The notes beneath the pieces are model-generated. The model made no database searches. It was not told where the DNA came from and worked only from the letters and a program-made list of their open reading frames with translations. DNA of 64,000 nt from Escallonia rubra (lineage: Eukaryota; Streptophyta; Magnoliopsida; Escalloniales; Escalloniaceae): assembly GCA_033065855.1 (NCBI GenBank), contig JAVXUO010000563.1:1-64000 (forward strand), given 5' to 3'. Position numbers and translations under genes: made by a program. Below are positions 32,201 to 43,501 of the stretch, piece by piece (position 1 is the first letter of the stretch; each line of letters starts with the position of its first letter).

Positions 32201-32922
32201 CCTGCTTGAAATTACTAGCCGAAGGCCCTAACAAACAAACATCCTGTTACGGAGGCTATATCATCAACGGGTTTAGGTTTAACGTAAAAGATGATGACCG
32301 AACAAAACAAACCCAAAACAGTGGAGTCTTGGTCAACGGCGACTGTTATGCCGAGAATTGCATGGATTTTTACGGAGAGCTAGATGAGATTGTTGAGCTA
32401 ACATATCTGGGTTCCCAAAACCGCCTGGTAATGTTCAAGTGTACGTGGTTCGATGTCACATGCAGTAGAGGAATCCGTGTTAGCTCTCAAGGGATTGTAG
32501 ATGTCAATGTCAAGTCAAGACTTGCATCAGACGAGCCCTTTGTGTTTGCTAGTCAAGCTGTACAAGTCTTTTACGCGGAGGACGTCGCCAATCCCAAATC
32601 TCATTGGTATACAACTATCAAGTCCAAGAAATTGCCCGTGACATATGACAGTGAGCTAGACTCCTTTCAAGCCGACCAACCACGTGTCTTGTTCCCTGTT
32701 GAGGTCAACAACGAGGAGGACGATCTTCCTCTTCCAACAACACTTCTTGTGGGAGAAGAAGTCGTAGATGATGACGCGGAAGATGTTGAAAGTGTTGGAG
32801 ATGATGTGACCGAGTCTACTGATGAAGAGGATGAATTAGAAGATGAAGAGGACGACGAGTCCCACGAAGAAGAGGGCGACGAGGATAGTGATGAAGATGA
32901 TTCGCAAACTGAAAATGATTGA
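29264..32922 (+). CDS. TNP2-like transposase of CACTA transposon
   Basis: Exons 29264-31497, 31591-31902, 31987-32074 and 32173-32922 join in frame to 1127 codons without a stop; all introns are GT-AG. Domains in order: an N-terminal transposase-associated domain (about residues 1-78, SWMKRK start, CSCGRC cluster), the TNP2 transposase core (about 200-430, with FPVTPRLQRMY and GWSTHGKLACPAC), a DUF4218-like region (about 640-790), a DUF4216-like region (about 885-1040), and an acidic Asp/Glu C-terminus. The protein recognises and cuts element ends, usually together with a second element-encoded binding protein. The start is the first ATG after a plausible acceptor. Full length suggests recent activity. 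Confidence 0.93.
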
Positions 32923-33002
32923 CTTGTAATGTTGTAACATCACGGGAAAAATGTAGTAACATTTTAGAACTTGGTGTTTATTGATGTGTTTTTGCACATC
33001 CG

Positions 33003-33006
<4 letters not shown>

Positions 33007-33035
<29 letters not shown>
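33007..33035. repeat. (TA)n microsatellite
   Basis: A TA tract between the transposase stop and the second CACTA gene. Confidence 0.9.
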
Positions 33036-33037
<2 letters not shown>

Positions 33038-33100
33038 CCGATGATGATTTATGCCTAAATTATTGTTTTTCACGTGTTAATGTCTTTGTATATAATCTAT

Positions 33101-33748
33101 ATGAAGTCAGATATGGATAGGATACGGGCTATTCGTGGCCGGGCTGGACGCCGAGCTGCTTCTTCCCCGGTTAGTCCCACCTCGTCATTGCCTACTGATG
33201 ACGAAGCACAAAGTGATCGCGGTCGGTAATCAGGGGCCCAGCCACAGCCGTCGCCGTCGCCCCAGCCCCAGCCCCAGCTCGAGCCGTCGCCCCAGCCCGA
33301 CGCAGATTCATCCCACACGCGCGTGCATTCTCCATCTTCCGTGGGTTCTACCTCAGGTATAGTTGATAACGGTGTTTCGTACATTTTCGCTAGCCTTATA
33401 TTTGAACTGTATTAATGTCTGTGTTTTGTAGGATCTCGACGAGGCCGTGGTCCGACACGCGGGGTACGCATCGACCCCCAGCGTAAACAGAGAGTTACGC
33501 TCACGCAGGAGGGCTTGTAAGTACTAAAAATATCACCTCATGCCTTATGTTTAAAATTTTTTGGTGTTAATTTATATTTGAACTGTATTAATTAATTTAA
33601 TTACTTCTTTGGCAGGATCCTGGAGAATATGGCGAGGACGAAGATCGGCGTTCTTGTGAAGGGCCGATTCTTCGAGCCACGCCTGTACTGGAAGGACTGG
33701 GATGCCGCTGCGAGGGAGGCCCTATGGGAGGAGTGGCTGGTACGATGA
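33101..33748 (+). pseudogene. Second CACTA gene (TNPA/transposase_24-like), truncated
   Basis: Three short exons by splice consensus: 33101-33356, 33432-33516 and 33616-33748. The start is Arg-rich (RIRAIRGRAGRRAASSP), then Pro/Gln-rich (QPQPSPSPQPQPQ), then GSRRGRGPTRGVRID and a segment ending LWEEWLVR and a stop. In the frame set by the ATG a TAA lies at 33229-33231 between the Arg-rich and Pro/Gln-rich parts. After the last exon the element goes straight into the right subterminal repeats, so most of the usual protein, including the coiled C-terminal part, is missing. The element probably relies on a related copy for this function. The family call is tentative. Confidence 0.6.
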
Positions 33749-33837
33749 AGTATTTTTTTCAGCGTTAGTAAATGTTAAATTACAGTTTGCTTTATGTTAT
33801 TAATTTGTGTTATTGAATGCATTACATGAGGGGTTCA

Positions 33838-34035
33838 CGTATATCCGTCGCTAATGAAAAATAAATCCGTCGGTAAAAATCACATATTTAGCGACGGATT
33901 TAAAAATTTCGTCGCTAAACTATTAGTGACGGGCTTTTATACGAGGGATTTTTAGCGACGGTGAATCCGTCGCTAATTCTTTTAGCGACGGATTTTGGGC
34001 TTTTAGCGACGGATTTTCCCGTCGCTAAAAGCCTG
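33838..34035. repeat. Right subterminal repeats of CACTA
   Basis: At least eight copies of (T)TTAGCGACGGA or its reverse complement in 200 bp, several as inverted pairs able to fold. Confidence 0.85.
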
Positions 34036-34048
34036 TTTTCTTGTAGTG

Positions 34049-34480
34049 TTTACTTGGAATCGTCTTTCATTTTTCTCAAGGGTCCGATTAGCAAATAAAA
34101 CGAGCATGAACTAAAACATTGTATTACATGTTGGCATGCTGCTATGTTCAATAAAGGCTTCCTAATACTTAAAAAAAATGAATTTTACAATATTTGAAAT
34201 AACTAACCCCAGATAACCTACTTCGTTTTCATGAGTGTGGTAAGGTGGTAATCAATGGTGATATCACAAGCCGACAACCGACCAAGTTAGCTATATAAAG
34301 AACATTCTAGCTAAGAGCAAGACGAACAAATAAATAATTCCCCTTGCTGCCTAGGAAAAGACTAGATTATCACTTCCCGAAAACACTAGGAAAGGACAAG
34401 CAAGCACCTATTTAATAACACTAGGCTCTCAAACAATTTGTTGAAGATTGCTCTAGGAAAGATGGAAGCCAAAAAATTAT
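34049..34480. other. 3' flank of GH1 copy 1, resumed after CACTA
   Basis: It matches 47190-47600 in reverse complement: CATTGTATTACATGTTGGCATG, AAATAATTCCCCTTG and GATTATCAC(T/A)TCCCGAAAA. It marks the outer part of the inverted duplication. Similarity fades near 34480, which is close to the duplication border. Confidence 0.65.
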
Positions 34481-35961
34481 TGTTTTTTGGTTTCTGTGAC
34501 CGTTGTTTGGTTTTCAGAAGACATGCATGCTCTCGGTTAGTTGTTGTAGATCACTTTCTATTTTGTTGGTGAAAAGTGCTTGATATAACGATTCAGAGAC
34601 AATTGCCAAGAGTATTTTTGTTCTTAAAGAGTATTTTTGTTCTTAAAGAGTATTGTTTGGGGGTTTTGAAAGTGTTTCATGCCAATTGCCAAGAGTATTT
34701 TTGTTCTTAAAGGTCAACATGGAACCATTTTTTGATCAAGATTAGCTAGCACCGAAATTTTATATCAACTAGTAAAAATCAAGTGCTTCGTATGCAAAGT
34801 AGTGATACAAAATAAAGAGCTTATAAATCTTAGTGTACAACACAATTAAACTTAATTAATTGAATCATAATAAGTAAAATTAATTATGAATTGCTAATCA
34901 AATATTTGAAGCATTAAAAGTTCATTGAAGAAAACATGATCTTACTTTGAAATACGAATTGCTAATGTCAATTACTAGTAATATTTGTCGCTATTTATCA
35001 TACTTTTTTTTGTAACATTAAGTTAATATTAAAGAGAATTCTGATAGTCCATATTATACCTTGTTACCCAAGGTACAAAACAATGTAATATATTTCAAAC
35101 ATTTTTCATAAATATTTACTTGTCACCAAATACATGGCATCGCAGCAATAAAAGTAAAGAAAGTGTTTTAGAGATAGTGCTTGCAATATATTTTTTTGGC
35201 TCATATATAAGTCTAGAAAGTGAAACCAAGAAGAAGTTTGAATTATAATTAAGATTTTAGCAAAAGTTCAATTTCTAGCTCAAAAGTCGTAAAAAGTAAA
35301 AAGTTTGATGGGAAGGAGTGGCAATTAATACTTATATAATAAATTTAATAACATGGAAAGAGTTAAGAGCTTAAATGTTGCATCTTTGAAACCAAGAATC
35401 AAATGAACTCAAGAGATCTAACAGGACGCATAAAAAACTAGCTTGTTTAGGCAATAAATTTAGTAGTTGTAATTTTCAAGGATCTTCCTAAACTTTCTAT
35501 GATTCCCTTTTAAATTTTCGTCAATTTTCCTAAAAGCTTCTTTACCAAAATTAAAAATATGATCATTTCAAACTCTTGTTATCCTTAGTTATCCTTCTTG
35601 TTTAGTGATGCTGTTTCTTGTAGCGATCAATCGTTTGAGGTCAGAATTACCCCCCATTTTATTTTCTTTTGGCAATGATTTAAACTTATTACAATTTTTA
35701 TATATCTCTTTCTTGAAAGTCGAAGTACATAACATGTCTGTTTCCAATTATTTCCTACCTTAAGGTCCAAATTTCAAGTATAATTTGTCTATAATTCGAT
35801 TTTGGAACGGTCTATAATGTACTCTAATGCTCTCTTCATAGTATACTATAAATTTTCTTTTGTTTTTACGTAGCATGACCTCATTGCTCTTATGGGTCAT
35901 AATTATAATTTTGCATCTAATCTAGCAAGTATTTGACATAAGACTTTTGTTTTTAGCACAG
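34481..35961. other. AT-rich intergenic DNA, no gene seen
   Basis: Contains three direct copies of GAGTATTTTTGTTCTTAAAG (34610-34712). No coding frame is supported. Confidence 0.5.
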
Positions 35962-35986
35962 ATATATATATATATATATATATATA
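35962..35986. repeat. (AT)n tract, left of fold-back element 1
   Basis: Pure AT dinucleotide repeat. Confidence 0.9.
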
Positions 35987-36140
35987 GGGAGCTGATCCGT
36001 TGCTAGCGCTGGCAGGCTTGCCAGCGCTGATTTGTCGTCCGCTACATAATGTCGCGGACGGCAACTATCGTCCGCTACATTATGTAGCGGACGATAATGT
36101 AGCGCTGGCAAGCCTGCCAGCGCTGGCAGTGGATCACGAC

Positions 36141-36142
<2 letters not shown>
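35987..36142. mobile_element. Fold-back (MITE-like) element 1 in (AT)n
   Basis: Ends are inverted repeats: GGGAGCTGATCCGTTGCTAG at the left and, on the other strand, GGGTCGTGATCCACTGCCAG at the right. Both continue into the same CGCTGGCAGGCTTGCCAGCGCT. The middle holds the palindrome CGTCCGCTACAT-T-ATGTAGCGGACG. The whole 156 bp can fold into nested hairpins. (AT)n lies directly on both sides, as for rice Micron-type MITEs that target (TA)n. Confidence 0.75.

Positions 36143-36182
<40 letters not shown>
36143..36182. repeat. (AT)n tract between fold-back elements
   Basis: Pure AT repeat shared as the flank of both fold-back elements. Confidence 0.9.
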
Positions 36183-36184
<2 letters not shown>

Positions 36185-36401
36185 GAGCTGATAAAATGAT
36201 AGCGCTAGCAACTTAACCCAAGTTGCTAGTGCGATCTGGCCGTCCACAGGCGAGAATGGACGGCCAGATCGCGCGCCACAACAGCGAATTTTTTCACCGT
36301 CCGCTATATAATGTAGCGAACGGTAAATTAACGTCCGCTACATTATGTTGCGGACGGCCAAACAGCGCTAGCAAGTTGCTAGCGCTATCAACGGATCAAC
36401 T

Positions 36402-36403
<2 letters not shown>
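36183..36403. mobile_element. Fold-back (MITE-like) element 2 in (AT)n
   Basis: 221 bp with inverted ends of about 30 bp (TGATAGCGCTAGCAACTT at the left mirrored by AAGTTGCTAGCGCTATCA at the right), and GGGAGCTGAT / GATCAACTCC outermost. Inner parts also pair: GGCCGTCC...GGACGGCC, and CCGTCCGCTA...TAGCGAACGG. It is related to element 1 but longer and diverged. Non-coding. Confidence 0.75.

Positions 36404-36467
<64 letters not shown>
36404..36467. repeat. (AT)n tract, right of fold-back element 2
   Basis: About 64 bp of pure AT repeat. Confidence 0.9.
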
Positions 36468-36471
<4 letters not shown>

Positions 36472-36615
36472 GCCGAAGTTGAGAGAATGTTATCCAGTCA
36501 TTGTTTACTTGGATATTCTCTTAATTCGTCATATGAACTTTCCTATTTTGAATTTTTAAAATATTTTAAATTTACTTACCTTTGTAATAATGATTTGGAT
36601 TCACTGATACACACA

Positions 36616-36664
<49 letters not shown>

Positions 36665-37360
36665 ATTTGAATTTATTCTTTCCATTTGAAATTCAACCAT
36701 TTATATAAATTTTATATTCCTCTCTCTTCCATGTCAACATGCCCACTCAAAAATTTTATTTATATCTTTGCAATTCCATTAGTTCTTAAATTTTGACATA
36801 AGTATTTCTTTACATATTTCTTTTTAATCTTAAATCTTTTTTATTGTTCACGGAAACACAATATTCTCCATCAGTTTTCACTTAAACTATCCTAATGTCA
36901 ACATGCCCACTCAACATATCTTTATTTAAAATTTTAGAGCCATCTTTAACTGTTGTTCTGTCTAAATTTTCATAGTTTACGATTCATCTGGTTTTTCCTC
37001 TAGCCTGTGCTGCATGATTTTTTATCATGAAAGTGGGACTTAAATAATGACTCCTGCTGGGTTTTATTAACCCTTATTTTAGTATTTCAAGAATTTGTCA
37101 TTCAAATTTTTGGACCATGTCAAGACTATGATGCATTGCTTTTACGTTAACCACATAATTTTTATCCTTGAAAGTTAATGCCGCCCAAGGTTTCTCCTTT
37201 TCTCATAATTTTTGCAGGTCATCACTAAAATTATTTTCTAACATCTTTTTTATGTTATCAAGACTAGGAATTTATTTCCCTTGTTTGCATTGATAATGTT
37301 GGTTTATTTCTTTAACTCAACTGTCATCTTCTTTGGTTACTTATTCTTTAAGTAATATTT
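36468..37360. other. Intergenic DNA with (CT)n, no gene seen
   Basis: A (CT)n tract lies at 36615-36661. The rest is T-rich on the plus strand without supported coding frames. A short direct repeat ATGTCAACATGCCCACTCAA occurs twice (36731 and 36896). Confidence 0.5.
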
Positions 37361-37460
37361 CCATGAGGCTGTTTTATATATATGTATATATATATATATA
37401 TATATATGTACACACACACACACAGATATACACACACAATCATACATGTGTATATGTGTG

Positions 37461-37498
<38 letters not shown>

Positions 37499-37510
37499 AC
37501 AGCCTCATGG
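37361..37510. repeat. Inverted repeat CCATGAGGCTGTT around microsatellites
   Basis: CCATGAGGCTGTT at 37361-37373 and AACAGCCTCATGG at 37498-37510 are perfect inverted copies. They enclose (TA)n, (CA)n, (CT)n and (TA)n, which are also roughly complementary. It is a 150-bp fold-back structure, perhaps a very small MITE. Confidence 0.65.
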
Positions 37511-38699
37511 AAAAGGGGCAAGGGAGAGTAAATTTGTGAGCTTGAATTGCCCAGTAAGGTACCAAACCGACAAGATATTAAAGCAAAACTATTGGAATCG
37601 AACAATAATACTCGATGGAAATGGACAAACCATATCCCTATATCAAATACCGAAGCAAATGTAATTAAGCATTTAACCTAAAATACATACATATAATATG
37701 CCGCGAACGCTAAAAACACACGATTACTATGTTGGTCATAGGACCCAAACGTTGAACCAAACATACAAATATAAAACGTGTACTATCAGTAGCGTGCTAG
37801 GCGTCTACTGATGGCTAGCATTTAAACAAAAGTGTGTCCATAGGACCCTCTCGAACTTGAGAGTTGTTCAAACATAGTCAATATTAGCCTTAGATTGACA
37901 AGTATAAAAAAAATGGGTCTCATGAAATTATAACTGCTTATTTTAGAATTTAAAAGAAAGGTGCACACGTATTCTGGAACAATAAATTAAAAAAAAACGG
38001 ACATAGAGTGCAGTAGGAACTTCAAATGGCAAAATATGAAGATTAATGATAAAACCTTAGGCAAGGCATTAGACTAGAAAAAAAAAAGAAGTTATATGCC
38101 AATTAACGTGTGAACAGCAGCTGGGCAGAGAAATTCTTAGTGTCAAAGAAAAGGAGAGTGGATCAAGAATTCAAGCCAAGTTTCATTGAATAAAGGCAAG
38201 GACCTTAAAGCTTTAACAAGTAAGTTTTTATTTTTTTTATTTTTAAAATAATCAGAATTACAATTTATATTTCCCAGTCTGACGGTACGGGGGATTCGAG
38301 TCCCGAGGAGGCCAAGAGTCTGCCAGGTGTCTGGACACCTCATAAATTTTTCCACCTTCTACTCGTACGTTGGGTGGGAAATGGGCTGCTTACATCTTTG
38401 GGCTGAAGGCCATTGAACTTAACCTTTCTATTTTTGGGTCGTATCCTCTTTTTACTTCTGGACCCACTTCCTTCTCTTCTTGCCCACCTTGTAACATAGC
38501 CCAAGATACGACTGAGGCCTCTGAGACCGAACTTCCCCCTCTCTAAATCAGCCGTGGCCTCTTGGGTCTCAGTTAAACCAATATGGTTATAATTATGGCC
38601 TGTTGGATCATAACACGTTTCAGTCTAGCCCTGGCCTACCTCATCTTTCTGGTACCGTGGCCTCTGTTGGCATACCCACTGTGATGTCTCTAATTCCCT
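37511..38699. other. Intergenic DNA upstream of the LINE
   Basis: No gene seen. A tRNA-like box B (GGGATTCGAGTCCCG) near 38290 is isolated, without a box A or cloverleaf. The part from about 38380 may be LINE leader. Confidence 0.45.
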
Positions 38700-41690
38700 C
38701 TTCACCGAGCTAACTTTCACCAGTTTTCCACCTTCGCACTCCCTCTTCCATGGACTTCCAGGCAGTGGATGATATGCAGGTCCAACCGATTTTAACATTA
38801 GGAGGTTATTTAGAACTCATATTGCATAAGGTTGACTGTGTAAGGCATTTGATGGCGCGCACTCCTCATTTTCATCTTCTACTAGCTCCTGTAAGCGCAT
38901 TCATGGCTCAGTCTCTTAGACATTATTTACTGACTCCGTCCAGAAAAAGCAAAAAATCTTGGTTCTTTCCTCTCCTGACTTCTGAGATATACATGATCGA
39001 CAGTAGTGAGGAGTTCGCACACCCCGCAACAGGTTGTGCGTCTGTGCAGTCCCCGTCACAGAAGGTCTTGATTACCTCTTCCCCTAAGTATGATCCTAGT
39101 GAAGTGAATCAATCAGTTGTGAATTCATGCTCGTCCAGCTCATCCGGCTCTAGGAAACGTGATCGACAAGGTGATGAAGACCCTATTCTAGAAGAGCATC
39201 GACTGAAAAAATTCCGAGCTTATCTGTACATTCCTGGGTTCTTCCTCCTGCTACACGTTTGGCTTCTGAAGTTACTACATCTCGTAATTGGTCTTGGGTT
39301 AATATTTCTTTACCTCCTATGTATGCATCTTTTTCATCTTCATCTTATACTGATGCTGGTTTGGGGTATAATTATAGGGCTTGGTTTGCATTTGTTGTTG
39401 TTTTTTTTTTTTTTTGAAGGAATTAGAACTGCATAGATAGGTAACCCTTGGGGGAGGGAAGAATCGAACACGGGACCTCGAGGTCACTCCTCGATGCCCC
39501 TCGCCAACTCAACCAACCCCTTTGGGTTGGTTTGCATTTGTTGTTGGTTATATTGTTTCCCCTGTTGGTTACTCTGTCCGGTCTCGAGTACGAGGGTTTA
39601 GTGAATGGGCCTGACCAATCACGAGTTTCCTTATGATTATCCTTTCTTGGAATTGAGGAGGCATGGGTCAGGCCTCCGCAGTCCAACTTGTGCTCTCTCT
39701 AATCCGTGTTCATAATCTGGATGTCATTTTCCTTATGGAAACCAAGATGTGCTTTTGTACAGTTGCTTTTATCTTTTGTAAATATGGGTTTGTTGATTTT
39801 GTTGGGATGGATCTTGTTGGTTTAAGTGCGGGTTTCTGGCTCGGTTGGCGTTCACCTGCCAGCTTGGTAATTCGGAGTGTCCATCACAACTTCATTCTTG
39901 GCTTGTGTCTTAATCATGAGGGTACGTCCGTACATATTTCTTTGGGGTTTGTTTACGAACACCCCCGGGTTAAGTTTTGTTGACTTATGTGGGAATTAAA
40001 TGCTACTTTCTTAGTAGGGATTACTGAACCTTTATGTTTGTGTGGCGATTTCAATCAAGTTTTGGTGCCGAAGGAGAAAACATGCATTCACTTGCGTGCC
40101 ATTCCGGGTGCTCAAGATTTTCGAGACTCTTTAAAACTCTTTAGCCTCTCAAATATTAGTTGGATTGGTCCTCCTTTCACCCGGGTAACGGCTCTCCGAA
40201 GCATGGGTTTGTGTATGAAAAACTTGACCGGGTGTTGGCTTACCCGTCACGGTTAATTCTTTTTTCCTCCGCTACAGTTCGTACGCTCGAACCATGCCCC
40301 AATTCTCTGCACTACTTCATCTTCTCTTCGTTCCTTCCCCACATCTCATCGATTTGAGGCTACGTGGTTATCCGATCCTAGGTGTTTGCCTCTCATAATT
40401 GCTATATATCGTCGTTCTCCAATGGGATCTCCCTTTTTTAGTCTTATGCATTCCTTACAGTCCATCCTTGATGTTTAACATGCCTGGAGTCTCAGTCATT
40501 TTGGGAATTTGTTTGCTCAAATTAAGTTGGTCAAGAATTCTCTTTCGGCTTCTCAAGATAGAGTTTCAGATTCAGAGTTGGATCGGCTGTAGATTTTCAT
40601 AATCGTTGTAGGCTTTTTTGTTTGAATGTGGGCATGTTTTCTGGGCTTAACAATCAAAGCTTACGTGGTTGGATGGCGGGGATCGAAATACCAAATTATT
40701 TCATACATCTACCGTTATTTGTCGCCGTCGTAATCACATCCATACTCTTATTGATGACACGGGCTGTGAGTTGGTTGATATTAATGCTATTAGAAGTTAC
40801 CTCATTTCCTACTTTGGTAAGCAGTTCCAGCCTTCCATTCCATTTCATCTTGATCAGGCTGATCTGCTCACTTATCTTCATCGGTTGTCACTAATAACCC
40901 TGACTAACTAGCCATCTTAATCATTTAAATCAACCTTTCACCCGTGATAAGGTTACAGGAGTAGTTTTTAGCTGGGTTGCTTTAAAGCGCCTGGTCCTGA
41001 TGGGATTCCAGCAATTCTACTTCAACGATTTTGGCTTGACTTAGGACCATTGGTAGTTAAGGCTATTCTCTCTTTTCTTAACTCAGGTAGAATGCTTCAG
41101 GAGACGAATTGCTCCTTCGTCACTCTTGTTCCTAAAACTCTCTCTCCATCTATTGCTTTTGATTTTCGGCCGATCAGTTTGCGCAATGTGATCTATAAAA
41201 TCATTTCAAAAGTCTTAGTAAATCGGATGAGCCCCCTTATGCAAGATCTGGTTTCGCCTTTCTAGAATGCTTTTGTATCTGGAAGAAGTATTTCAGATAA
41301 TATCCTATTGGCTCGGGATTTAATTGAATGTGTTCGGCATCGCAAAAAGGTGACATAATTTTGGTGGCACTCAAACTAGATATGAGCAAGGCGTTTGTTC
41401 GGTTAAATTGGGAATTTATATTATTTGTTCTTTCTCGTTTGGGTTTTCCACAGAGGTGGACTTATCTTGTACTTCAATGTGTTACCATCGTTACCTACTC
41501 GATTCTTGTAAATGGAGCCCTACACGGAGTTTCTCCCCCACTTGTGGCATTCGACAGGGTGATCCTTTGTCACCTTATTTTTCATTCTTTGCTCTGAGGT
41601 GTAATTCACTTCTCCGAAAGTCATACTCGTCTATTTTGGAATGCTACTTGATCCAAAATCTTTGGCAGACTAAAAGTGAAACTAATTGTT
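38700..41690 (+). mobile_element. LINE (L1-type non-LTR retrotransposon), broken
   Basis: The first frame (38750-39400) looks like ORF1 with a Ser-rich, basic middle (SSSSSGSRKRDRQGDED). From 39640 the APE endonuclease is visible (LSWN-stop-GGMGQ, DVIFLMETKM, then LCGDFNQVL near 40035). Then reverse transcriptase: KAPGPDGIPAI near 41000, FRPISLRNVIYKIISKVL near 41165-41220, and LKLDMSKAF near 41370. It ends near 41690 before the catalytic YADD region. Many stops and frame changes break it, including a TGA in the SWN(C)RG motif. A SINE is inserted at 39401-39526. Confidence 0.8.
39401..39526 (-). mobile_element. tRNA-derived SINE inserted in the LINE
   Basis: On the minus strand it has GGTTGGTTGAGTTGGCGAGG (box A region), GGTCCCGTGTTCGATTCTT (box B) and a 3' oligo-A (plus-strand T run at 39401-39415). 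A perfect 20-bp duplication, TTGGTTTGCATTTGTTGTTG, lies at 39381-39400 and 39527-39546. The perfect duplication means a recent insertion relative to the decayed LINE. Length 126 bp. Confidence 0.88.
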
Positions 41691-43341
41691 AGTAGACAAT
41701 TTTAGTTCAACGAAATCTTGGTTGAGTCACTGGCTCCATAAGCTTCTCTTTCATCTAATACAAGTTCTGAAGCATTTCCTTTGAATAGTCGTTATTTGAT
41801 GTCATATTTGGCTTGGTCGTAATCCTTTAGTTTTCAAGGGCAAGGTTATCATAAAGCCTGATCCATTTTAAGATACTGTCTCTACTATTCTTTATGCTAG
41901 TGACTGCACTTTGCTAAGTTACTACATACTATCTTCTTTATTTCGTCCTCACAATTTATTCATCAGATTTGCAGTAGTGCCTCCCAGTTAGTGGCTCGTG
42001 ATCAAGTTTTGTTCAGGATGACTTATTGCTGCAGGAAGTTGCATTCGTTGCATATAGCCCAGGGTACCGAAGGTATGTAGGGTCACAAGAGTCATTTTCT
42101 ACTTAGTTAAAAAGGTCGTGCTAACATGCATGCGTTCTTAGGGATACGTGACAACAAGCCTTTGGTAAGGTCTAACTACTTCCACTATTTGTAACAAATT
42201 TTTGTTATGCTTTTGTGGAACTGGCCTTGCCACTAAATGCTATTAATGCTTCTTGATTGGTTACTAAAATGACACATAAGGGCCATAAACTAATTTTTAC
42301 AATTTTGTTTACACAGTTAAATAAACATTTCTTTACCCGGCTTAAAAAAGTTAAAAAGAAGATAGTCTCTTTTTGGAGTATCTTTTTACCTTGTAATTAA
42401 CTTTCTTGATAATGCCAAAGGATACTATTTGTGATGGTGTCTATAGTTAGATATTTTCTTCCTTTTTGACATAAGTATCTTGATAACCCTTAAACTTTCA
42501 ATTTTGTTCTTTCCAAGTTAAAAGATAATGTTGAAAAGTGCAATTTCAAATGAAAAGATTTTGGTTGCAATTCAATTAGGATAGGAGTAGCCTCGAACCC
42601 CTAATATATTGACCATTAGTTGTCGTTAAATATTATTAGTGACTTTTTGCAAACATCTTTACCGACAATTATTAGTATCAGTTTTTTTGCCTAATCAAAT
42701 CTAGGAACCATCATTTGGCACTATATTGGGATCGAGGGTCAGGGGGCTAGACTATTCCTACAACCAGAGTTGCAAATAATTTTTTTCATTTCAGTTTGTA
42801 GTAATACTACGTCACTCTCAAATTAGATAAAACAAATAATCTTTTCAAATTATAAAGTGTTGAAGAAAAACCCAAAATAAAAAAAAAATAAAAAATTTAT
42901 GACCAAGTGATTAAGGAGGTTGTAGAAGTCCTTACCAGGATTAGCCAAGCTATTATTAATACTTATTAATTCTCCTTCTCATATTAATTAAGGTAAGTGA
43001 CTCGTAGATATACCAAGTAGTTGAGCCATTTAATTATTCCTAGCTTAACATGTTCTCCCCGGGCATATGTTAAGTTAAAATACTACTAATTGATACCTCG
43101 GAAAACACAACTATTGCAATAACTTTATTATCAATTTCTATGATAATTAAGATAGCTGAACCCTAATAATTATAATACCTCTTAATTAACATGTGCCCAT
43201 AGCACATGTGAGTTAGAATTGGCCTACTTTTTCTTATTTTCAGCGGGACCAAATTTAACTTGTTTTTCCAAATAATTACTTTTCAACATGTACCCCAAAC
43301 CAAATGTTCGTTATGTTTGGGTATCATTTGATCCATTTTTT
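41691..43341. other. Intergenic DNA, no gene seen
   Basis: The first 400 bp may be further LINE remnants but no motif is clear. Around 42600-42690 there are weak CACTA-like subterminal traces (GTCGTTAAATATTATTAGTGAC). Confidence 0.4.
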
Positions 43342-43501
43342 TCTCTTTTAATTATGTTTCATATTTTTAGGGCCCTTTTTTTATAAGGATATGATAACCA
43401 CTTGACGAATAGGGTTATATCTTTCTCTTTTATTTATGTTACATATTTTTAGTACCCTTTTTTATAGGAATATGATAACCACTTGACGAATAGGGTTATA
43501 A
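43342..43501. repeat. 82-bp tandem duplication
   Basis: Two units starting at 43342 and 43424, both ending CACTTGACGAATAGGGTTATA. Few differences, so fairly recent. Confidence 0.8.

Larger units (their letters stand above)
24679..34048 (+). mobile_element. CACTA (En/Spm) transposon, well preserved, 9.4 kb
   Basis: The left end is CACTACAAGAAAA at 24679 and the right end is TTTTCTTGTAGTG ending at 34048. TTT stands on both sides (24676-24678 and 34049-34051) as the 3-bp target duplication. Subterminal zones (24690-24945 and 33838-34035) are dense with TTTAGCGACGGA and its reverse complement CCGTCGCTAAA. It encodes an intact TNP2-like transposase and a broken second gene. The paralogous flank of GH1 copy 2 lacks the element, so it inserted after the duplication. 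The well-kept ends and open transposase suggest it is young. Confidence 0.93.

Noticed and set aside
36000-36191. Frames reading LALAGLPALICRPL as repeat proteins
   Set aside because: They come from the palindromic fold-back elements and run into (AT)n-encoded YIYI on both strands.
38270-38310. tRNA gene suggested by GGGATTCGAGTCCCG
   Set aside because: No acceptor stem, A box or cloverleaf can be drawn around it.
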